From Tritrichomonas musculus (Eukaryota; Parabasalia; Tritrichomonadida; Tritrichomonadidae), in assembly GCA_039105265.1 (NCBI GenBank), contig JAPFFF010000004.1, forward strand, positions 3,162,001-3,226,000: DNA of 64,000 bases, in the 5' to 3' direction. How positions within the stretch are numbered: the first letter of the stretch is position 1; each line of letters starts with the position of its first letter. Shown piece by piece: positions 18,262 through 27,100 of this stretch. Under the pieces are notes generated by a model that was not told the DNA's origin, did no database searches, and was given only the letters and a program-made list of their open reading frames with translations. The translations under genes and the position numbers were made by a program.

Positions 18262-20778
18262 TCAGATTGCTTCAATTTTATCATTATTTTCCGTAGTTTG
18301 GTCTTTATTTTGCTGTTGATGTTGTTCCTCTTCTTCTTTCTTATCAACAAATCCGAGTCCATTTCCATCTTCAAGTTGCTCAATATTATCATCATGTTCA
18401 AGCATTGAAGTTGACTCTTGTGAAGGATCGACTGAGATTTGCAGTGAACCAACGTTATTAAGTTGCTGTGCCTTTTTAATTTTTTTATTTTTCTCTTTCA
18501 ATTTTAGTTTTTTCTTTTCAGTTTGCTGTACTGGCTGAGATTGTGGCTGAATCTGTTGTTGCTGTTGCTGCTGAGGCTCTTGGGATGGTTGAGATTGTTG
18601 TTCTTCTACGTTTGGAACATCATCGTCAACAAATCCGAATCCGTTTTCGTCATTGAGAACTGGTCCGCCACTCTGCTCGAGCATTGAAGTTGATTCTTGG
18701 GAAGGATCAACAGAAATTTGAGTTGCTGTGTTGCTGTTGTCGAGTTGTTGAGCTTTTCTAATTCTGGAATTTTTTTCTTTCAGTTTCAGCTTCTTTTTTT
18801 CTGTCTGCTGCTGTTGTTGCCTTTGTGCGCGAATTTGCTGCTCGACTTCTTTTGAAGGCTCATATGTAACTGGCGGCGGGATGATTACTTTGGCTGGAGT
18901 GCTTGGACGCACTGATGAGATATCTTTTTGATTATTGGTGGAACTACTTTTTGTATATGGAGGATATTGAGCAGGATACAAATTACCGTATTGATTTGGG
19001 GTTTGATTTTTAGCTTCGCTTTTTTGTGTAGGTTGGGAATTTGGTGGAATTTTGGTGGATGATTTGGGAGGCTGCTGGTAAGGAATTGTTTGAGATTGTT
19101 GAATTGGAATTCCTTGTTGGATATAAATGGGAGTTTTTTGTTGTGGCTGCTGTGGTAGTGGAGGGGATTGATAAGGATAAACGATTTGATATGGATACGG
19201 ATAAGGATATTGAGGTGGATATTGATATTGGTATTGATATTGAGGTGGAACAACTGGCATAGATTGTGGATAAGGGTAACCGTATTGATATGGATATTGT
19301 ATCGGATATTGATATGGGTATTGAGGAGGTGGTGGTGGCGGTGACATTTGAGGTTGTTGTTGACGTTGGGTCGGCTTGGAAGGAGGTTGTTGAATTGCTG
19401 TTTTTGGCGGTGATTGGTTGTGAGCTGGCGGCTGTTGCACTACTGGCTGTGGGGGAGGTGGCGGTAATTGTTGATATTGCAGAGGAACGGGTTGCATATA
19501 TGGTTGTGCTGGCTGAACTTGTTTGTTTGCCTGAATAACTGTAGGAATAGCATTTGGAGTGCCTTGTGGCTGTGGAGGATACGGTAAATAAGGCATTGGA
19601 GGTTGATAGGGATAATATGATGCTGGTGGTGGTGGAACTGCTGCATAAGGGTATTGTGGTTGCATCATTGTTGGTGGAGGTGGTGGAATTTGTGGTTGGG
19701 GAATTTGTTGCTGTGGTTTTTGTTGTGGCGGCATTTGTTGTGGTGGTATTTGTTGTGGCGGCATTTGTTGCTGAGGTATTGGTGATTTTTGATTAACTTG
19801 ATTTAATATAGATTTTTGATGCAAATTTTCTTGTTGAAAACCTTGTGAGTCACTAGAGCTATCATCCATATTTTGTTGTGCAAAATCAAGATTATCTGGT
19901 TTATCTTCATCAGAATCAGAATCTATCTTTAAATTAGGATTATAATTATTTAAAGTTGGCTGTTGCTTTGCGTGTATCGAAACCTCTTGTGGTGGATTAT
20001 GAAATTCGGCATTTTCGAGAGGTTGTGAAGGATTTGCTTTTTTGTATAGATTAGAAGTCATTGATTGTTGAATTTGATTATTTTGCTGCAATTCAGCTCC
20101 TACTTCAACATCAGGAATTGATGATGATGTATCTTGAATTTCTGGTGATTTTATTATGGGCTGCTGGACATTTGGATTTTGTATTGATTGATTATCTTGA
20201 TAAGCAGAATTGTTTGCTGGATATTGCTGTATCTGTTGTGGCTGTGCATTTTTCTGTTCTTGATGCTTTTCTTCAGACTGGTTTTTTTTCTTACTGGATA
20301 TAGTCCATGCTGGGGCAACGAGAAGTTTTCCTTTTGGTGCTGCAAATGCAGCTTCGTTATTTTCTGACAAGTGAATTGCAATTCTTACCATAATTTTTTT
20401 AGCATTAGGAACCTGGAGAAGTAGTAATGCTGGATAAGTATAAGTTACTACTGTATTTTTTTGAAACCATGAGAGTGGCAATTTAAGAATAGCAAACGTT
20501 TGCTCGTCATAAAAAAACGAAAATCCTATGCTGGTTTCACTTGCATCAGTATATTGGAAATTCCAAGTTACAGGAGAAGAAAGGTATTCTTTTTTCTTTT
20601 TTTGATTCTCATTTTCATTGGAATTACTATCATCATTTTTTTGAAGAATATTTAAATTTCCAAATGAACCTTCATCTTTTGGAATTATTTTTACAAACGC
20701 GCGATACCCAAGTTGTGAAGCAGTTTTATATCTTGGGAAATTCATAACTTTGAGAATTTGGATAAAAACTCCATTCAT
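18262..20778 (-). CDS. C2-like N-terminal domain with Pro/Gln/Tyr-rich tail
   Basis: Residues 1-165 form an ordered beta-rich domain (FIQILKVMNFP ... WNFQYTDASETSIGFSFF ... IMVRIAIHLSENNE) resembling the C2-like N-terminal fold seen in many trichomonad low-complexity proteins. Residues ~170-620 are Pro/Gln/Tyr-rich with PPQQ and YPYQY runs. The C-terminal part contains one module twice (near 660-715 and 755-810). Each copy has QTEKKKLKLKEKN, then KAQQL, then ISVDPSQESTSMLE and a GFVD motif. The basic helix plus acidic Ser tail could be a binding module. TCATTC sits directly before the start ATG, a good match to the trichomonad initiator. Function unknown. Confidence 0.7.
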   Translation of the reverse strand: MNGVFIQILKVMNFPRYKTASQLGYRAFVKIIPKDEGSFGNLNILQKNDDSNSNENENQKKKKEYLSSPVTWNFQYTDASETSIGFSFFYDEQTFAILKLPLSWFQKNTVVTYTYPALLLLQVPNAKKIMVRIAIHLSENNEAAFAAPKGKLLVAPAWTISSKKKNQSEEKHQEQKNAQPQQIQQYPANNSAYQDNQSIQNPNVQQPIIKSPEIQDTSSSIPDVEVGAELQQNNQIQQSMTSNLYKKANPSQPLENAEFHNPPQEVSIHAKQQPTLNNYNPNLKIDSDSDEDKPDNLDFAQQNMDDSSSDSQGFQQENLHQKSILNQVNQKSPIPQQQMPPQQIPPQQMPPQQKPQQQIPQPQIPPPPPTMMQPQYPYAAVPPPPASYYPYQPPMPYLPYPPQPQGTPNAIPTVIQANKQVQPAQPYMQPVPLQYQQLPPPPPQPVVQQPPAHNQSPPKTAIQQPPSKPTQRQQQPQMSPPPPPPQYPYQYPIQYPYQYGYPYPQSMPVVPPQYQYQYQYPPQYPYPYPYQIVYPYQSPPLPQQPQQKTPIYIQQGIPIQQSQTIPYQQPPKSSTKIPPNSQPTQKSEAKNQTPNQYGNLYPAQYPPYTKSSSTNNQKDISSVRPSTPAKVIIPPPVTYEPSKEVEQQIRAQRQQQQQTEKKKLKLKEKNSRIRKAQQLDNSNTATQISVDPSQESTSMLEQSGGPVLNDENGFGFVDDDVPNVEEQQSQPSQEPQQQQQQQIQPQSQPVQQTEKKKLKLKEKNKKIKKAQQLNNVGSLQISVDPSQESTSMLEHDDNIEQLEDGNGLGFVDKKEEEEQHQQQNKDQTTENNDKIEAI

Positions 20779-21137
20779 GAATGAAAATTTTTAAATTATT
20801 GAAAAATATTGAATACCTATTTGTTCGAATAAACATATTAAAAATTGGAATATCTTTATAAATAAAAGTTTAAATTGAAATTTATTTAATTGGTTAAAAA
20901 TATAATTATATATAAAGTATATAAAATGAATAAATATTACATTTTAAAATTCCAATATTTAATTTTGAATCGTATACATATGGGTATTATTAATTTTTTT
21001 AAAAAAAGAATTAATAAAGAGCATTTATCACTATAAGAAAAAATGTTAACATATTTAAAATAACATTTATTATCATAAGAAAAAAGGTAATTTAAACAAT
21101 AAAAAGTATTTAAAAAAAAAACAAAATAAATATATTT
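20779..21137. other. AT-rich spacer, no gene seen
   Basis: This stretch of about 359 bases holds the promoter side of the C2-like gene and the 3' end of the BEACH gene. It has A and T runs and two similar words (CACTATAAGAAAAAATGTTAAC and ATCATAAGAAAAAAGG, 21027-21087), but no convincing element. Confidence 0.45.
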
Positions 21138-24100
21138 CTAAATCGAGTGTCTATACTGCTTTGGAGCATTGTCTGAACTAAATTTGAAGACAGAATCGAT
21201 ATTTTGGTTTCTATAAGTCAGGTCGACTCCGAAGCCATCAGAACTTTCTTCCTCTTCTTCATTATCATTTTCGAGAAGTGGACTTACGGTATTATGTGTT
21301 TTAGCATCATCATTATCATTATTATTATCTGTAATATTAATTTGATCAATTCTTAATAATTTCTTTGCATTCAAAATTTGTTTTGAATTTAATTGAATTG
21401 AGTGTCTCATCATTGAAGGTGGGAAAAGAAGTTTTCTTTTTTCTGGTTTCAAGTCAATAGTATTATTATTATCATTGTTGTTGTCATTTCCACCTTTAGC
21501 TTTATTTTCATTGTCATTGTCGTTTTTATTACTATTAATATTAGTATTATTATTGATTTTTTCAACTTGACTTTCGATCTGATTTTCAATCTTAGTTTTT
21601 TCTTGATTTCCTTTATTTACTAATTTTTGTTGTCTTTCTTCTTCTTGTGCTTGTTTCTGTTGTCTTATTAATTTGTTTTGTCTTAGAATAGCTTCGTTTA
21701 TATCTTCTTCTTCATTCTTATTGTTGTCAGATGACAAAGTCGAGTCAACAGAAGTTATGGACGAGGTCGAAGGTATTGTAGGAATGCTTGAAGAAGTTGA
21801 AGACTTCTCGAATAATTCTTCACGACAAGAAGAGCATAAAAGTGGCTTCTTTGAAACGATGCAACTCTTGCAAACAAACAAGCCGCATGTAGTGCAACGA
21901 TAGGAATGACGAGCTGCCAATTCATTCCCGCAAATTGAGCACTTTCGGAAGACGGTTTGCGAAATGAAGCGAGATCTCATCATCGAAGTAGAGGCCATTG
22001 AAACTCCGCCAGTTCGATCAACTGCGATAATTGCTCGATTGCGGGCAAAGATACTTACGGCAGTAATCAATGTCTTTCCGGTTTGCATGACTAAAGTTGG
22101 CTTGATTGATCGTTCGCCTGAGTCGCAGCTAGAAGCAGGAAATTCATTGAGATTTCTCAATTTCGTGAGAATTTTTTTCTCAATCTCTTTCCTGTCTTTG
22201 TCACTTTTTGCTGTCATGACTTTAATGTTGAAATTGTCCAATCTTTCTTGACTACTTGAAATATCACTTTCGGTCTCTGAAGAATCTGTCTCAATTTGCT
22301 TATCTGCAACGCCTTCGCCAGATGACGAGCCACTTTCACTTTTAATTTCTTTTTGAAGCTCTTTTTCTTCGCTTTCTTTGATTTTTTCTTCTTCATCACG
22401 TTCTTTCTTCTCTTCTTTTTCTTTACGCATCTCTCGTTCTTTTTCTTTGTACTGTTCGAGCTCTTGTTCTTTTTCTATTTCTTCTTTTTCTTTCTCTTTG
22501 TCGGTCATCATTTCAATTGGTGACGATTGAGGATCAATATCAAGTGTCCAGCAATAAACATAGCCACCAACATGTCCAGTGGCAAAGAAAGGCTTCTTTT
22601 GCCAGACAGATGAATCGCAAACAGAGATGCATGTGAATGGTCTTGGGAATTTAGGAGTTTGGGCAATGAACCTGAGATCTAAGCCATAAACTGTAAAACC
22701 ATTTTGCGACATACAAACAATTAAGTTAGATACATCGTCAAAAACAATTTGTTCGATTTCGTTCATAATTACAGAATTGTTATTAAAGTTCTCTAAATTG
22801 GGAATTGATATGGAATTATTCATCGAGTTTGGTGAAGTGGTTGGTTGGCTGGTACAAACGAGTTCTTTCTCGCACATTAAAAATGAGGTTGAATAATCAA
22901 ATAGCATTAGTTTATGTTGATCAGCTGCACAAACCATTCCATGTTGTGATGAGATTCCAATCGCTCTGATGCAAAATGAAGTTGTTATTAGTTGGTTAAT
23001 AAGAATGGGAGTATCTGATATGCAATGAAAAACATCAATTACACCTAATCGTGATGCAACAGCTAAATAAAGTGAATCACTTGATACACAGGTTGCAGTA
23101 ACTGAATCAACAGAACTAATAACCAAATTTTTATTTTTAATCATTGATAAATCATTATCGCCTTCAATAGTGTTGCTCGTACTAACATTGTTGTTTGCAT
23201 TTGTAGTGCTGCTTGTTCCATTATTTCTGTTCATAAAAGACATTTTTTCATAAACTTGTTCGATATAAGAATCCCAGACTTTAACAAGAGACATTTTTGG
23301 ACCAATTCTGTGTTCAAAACGTGGTAGAAAGAAGGGAAGATCATCTTTGAATTGAATTGTATCAATTTCAGAATCAACTCTAGTTAGTTGAGTTATTCTA
23401 AACTTAGAATTAATAATATTTGGTATTTCTGTTCGATTACATCGCGGATGAGGATATGTGAATAATTGAGCTGGGCATTGACCAAATTGATTAACAGCAT
23501 CAATAATTCCTTTCATTTGTGTCGAGCTCATAAATGTTTTAGTTAAAACATTTGAATCATTTAAACTTCCAGCACTGCTGCTGCTGCTGTTGATACCTGT
23601 GCTGGAGTTTCCAGCATTATCAACAATTGTATCAGAAATTAAATGTAATGCTAAGCTGATATTAAAGGTAAGACTGTCATGCCAGTTTTCATTAACACTG
23701 CCTGTTGGATCGTATGTTAAGTCATATGTCAAAGGTTGAAAAACATTCATTGCATCAATTGCTGCTTGTCCGCGTTGCTTGAAGCCAAATATTAAATCAA
23801 TCCATGAACCAATTGAAGAAGTTGTTTCTGGGCATTCAAGAGCCTCTCTCATTTTCCAAATGAAAGTGAAAGAATCTTTTCCCCAAGGTGGCATCAAAAC
23901 ATAATTAAGAGGAGTTCCATCTGTTCTAAATTTGAAATCAATTTTGTTTACATCTTCAAACATAATTGGAAGAGTGTAAAATTCTGGAATTAATTCTTTA
24001 AGATCAGATTGATTAGATTCACTTGCACTGTGCCATGAATCATTAATTGATGTGAATTGTCTATCTACATGATCCATTCCATTATGAAGATGTAAATTGA

Positions 24101-27100
24101 AAAATGTAAACGGTTCGACTCTCATCATATAATGCATCACTGCGGCTGGGTTTGAATAATGAGTTCCATAATGGCAATGTGGTTCTGTTTCTTCGTAATT
24201 AATCTTAAATCGTTCCATTCTTGCTTTTGTTTGAATTCCCATTGGTTTTGTTAAATCTCGTTTTAATACAGGTTCATTTTTATTATAATCGCCTAAAACC
24301 CATGGAAAAACTGGGTATTGACTAAGATCGTTGAAAGAACGACCACCAACAACATTCAAATACATTAAATAGTCATAAGTAGACAATTCTTGATTAACCC
24401 ACATTTTAGATACATTTTGAACTCCTGCAGCAAGAAGATTAGCAGCAAATAAAGGTCCTGAATTGATATAAGGAACATCTGGAAGAGGTTTGATCTTTGA
24501 CATGAAAAGTTTTCTATCTGATTCTTTCATTACAAATGTAAAATGAAGACCATTGGTCAAGAAAAAGTCAACTTCTGTATTTGTATAAATAAAACGTCTT
24601 GGTAGAGCAAGAATAATATCATTAAAACTAATTCGAAGAGTTGGATGGTTTGCAAAAAGTCTGCAAGATCCATAAACACCATAAAGAGCATCTTCGAATG
24701 CAGCGAAATGGCATAGCATATCACTTGTTGTCTTTAAAGCAATCTCTTCAGCGTCTGCTGATCCAACCAAATCAGCATTCATTAATATTGAAAAATAATC
24801 ATTACTAATAGATCCAACGCATGGTAAAACTTCTGGTGTTGATAGCATTGAGCAGCCAATTAAAGTTTTAGTATCAAAGAAAATTTTTAGCAAATATGCT
24901 AAAGATGCAGAATTAACAAATGGTGGAAGGTCCCATCCATCCAAGCATTTTGGACCATATTGCTCAACTGATATCTCTGGAAGAATTGATGGATATTGTC
25001 TGAAATGTTTTGATTGTGGAATAATTAACGGTTTTGACGTTTTCTTTTCTGGAATCGGATAGTAATAAGTGAGTGGAATCAATTTTTGAGGAACAACGAA
25101 TGGTTGTGGTGCTGTTGAGAGCATATACTTATGCTCATTTGGATGTTCATTTATATTCAGAATAGATTTCTTATGAAAGATCTTTGAAATTGCTGCATCG
25201 ACTTCAAGATTAGATGTGTTAAAACGATTAAAGAATTGATAACGAAAAGCTGTCCTAATAAAGAATGAGTCCATTAAGCGAGTAACTCTGCAAAGATTGG
25301 CAGAGGTGCAATTTTGATTTTTGGTAACATCAAATCTGGTTTCTCTATCGGTTTTTGAAGCTGATAAAGCTTGCTTTTTATTTTCATTCATGAAAGTGGT
25401 ATAAGGGTTGGAATTTGGATCAATTGTTGTTTGAACAAAGTTGGTCAAATTGCCTTTTGATAATGCTTGAGTGAAAGGTGAATCAGGAATCGTTTTCATC
25501 AGAATATTCTTTATGTATTGATAATTTTCTTTCGCCATAATTGACTCCGATGAAAGAGTAATTGCGAGAACAGTAGTAATTAATGGATCGTTAGCTAATT
25601 CGGCGAAAAAAGGCGAATTGCATAAATAAACCATTAGATTTAATTTTTCATCTTCATTCTCACATCGTGAGAGACAAGAAACAAGAAGATGTTTTGTTGA
25701 TTTGCAATATCGTGGGAAAGATGATTTGAAAAAGGTGTTGATTTGACCATCCCACCAACCTTCAATAATTCGAGTAATTTCAAATTTAATAAAGAACTCA
25801 TAAGCTTCATCATTGAGAGGTATTGTTGATGATAAAACATAAAGGGCGATTTTTCGATGCATTGGAATTGATATCTCCGGTAATACGTCAGCACTATTAA
25901 TAAGCATTCTAACGCACATCTTACGTGCATTTGATAATGAATTGTTAAGTTTTTCAACAAGAGTATTTGATGCAAGTTTCGCAATTACATCGGCATTCTC
26001 ACTTTCGAGTGCGCGTTTGAATATTTCTGGTGTTGGTTGAGCTTTTGGTGAAGAAAGTAATTGAGATAATAAAAGCTGAGATGATGTTTGGTTTGATGGT
26101 TGTTGTGGAGGTTGTTGTGTTGCTGCATCAATATTAAATGATGGAATATCAGGGCTCTTCGATAGATATCGCTTAGTTTCTTCAAATAAAACTGGATCAA
26201 GTGGATAAACGCGTTGGAATGTAAACTTTTCAACTTTCTCTTTTGTTATAAATGAAGATTGAATCATTGACAAAAGTTTTGGTTTTAATGTATCTTCTTC
26301 AAGTGAAAAAGGCATTGGTGAATTTGCATATTGGTCAAAACCAAGAGCACATAGTCTTTGAATTTGATTGAAAAAGTCGAGAATTAATACATTTGACTTT
26401 GCAATCAATTTGATCAATGTTCGCAAGATTCGTATTGACAACATTTCAATGTCTATTGATGTGTTTTCATAAGCCATTCTTTCGCAGACGAGGTCAAGTA
26501 AATCTTCAGTCATCAAAGGACGAATCATATCTAATTCTGCAAAATCATCAATCTTATCAGCTATACTTCCTGTGTAAAAAGTGAATAAAACTCGCCATAA
26601 AGATTCTTCTTTAATTAATACTGTGAAAAGTGGTTTACACTTTTTAAGAACATCAATGCTAAAATAGTTAGGATCAACCAAAGTCATCTTTGCCATATTT
26701 TGAATCATATCTAGAGCAAGATCATCACGCATTGTTGAAAGGAGTTCAATTGCAACATCAAAAGGAACAAATTTTGGCAATAAATCTGTGTTATCGATGA
26801 TCATTTGATATAAAATGTCTTGCTTTCGTTTCATTCTGGGGTCATATAATTCATCTAAGAAAAAAGGTGAATCAATGAAATTAGCAGATGTGATTGTAAG
26901 TAAAATTTTCTTTAAAAACTTCGGATACATGTTAAGAATTGTGCTGATACAATTTATGAAATTTTGTTCTGTCTCTTTCTTTAAGTCAAATATAATGAAT
27001 GAATCAATTAGATAATTAAATAATTGAGATGGATCATTTGCAACTTCGATGATTTGTGGAAGAAATACAAAAGTTAATCCTTCCATACTTAAAATATTGT

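Noticed and set aside
18885-19796. Several Val/Ile/His-rich frames over the Pro/Gln-rich gene
   Set aside because: They are out-of-frame readings of low-complexity codons in the real minus-strand gene.
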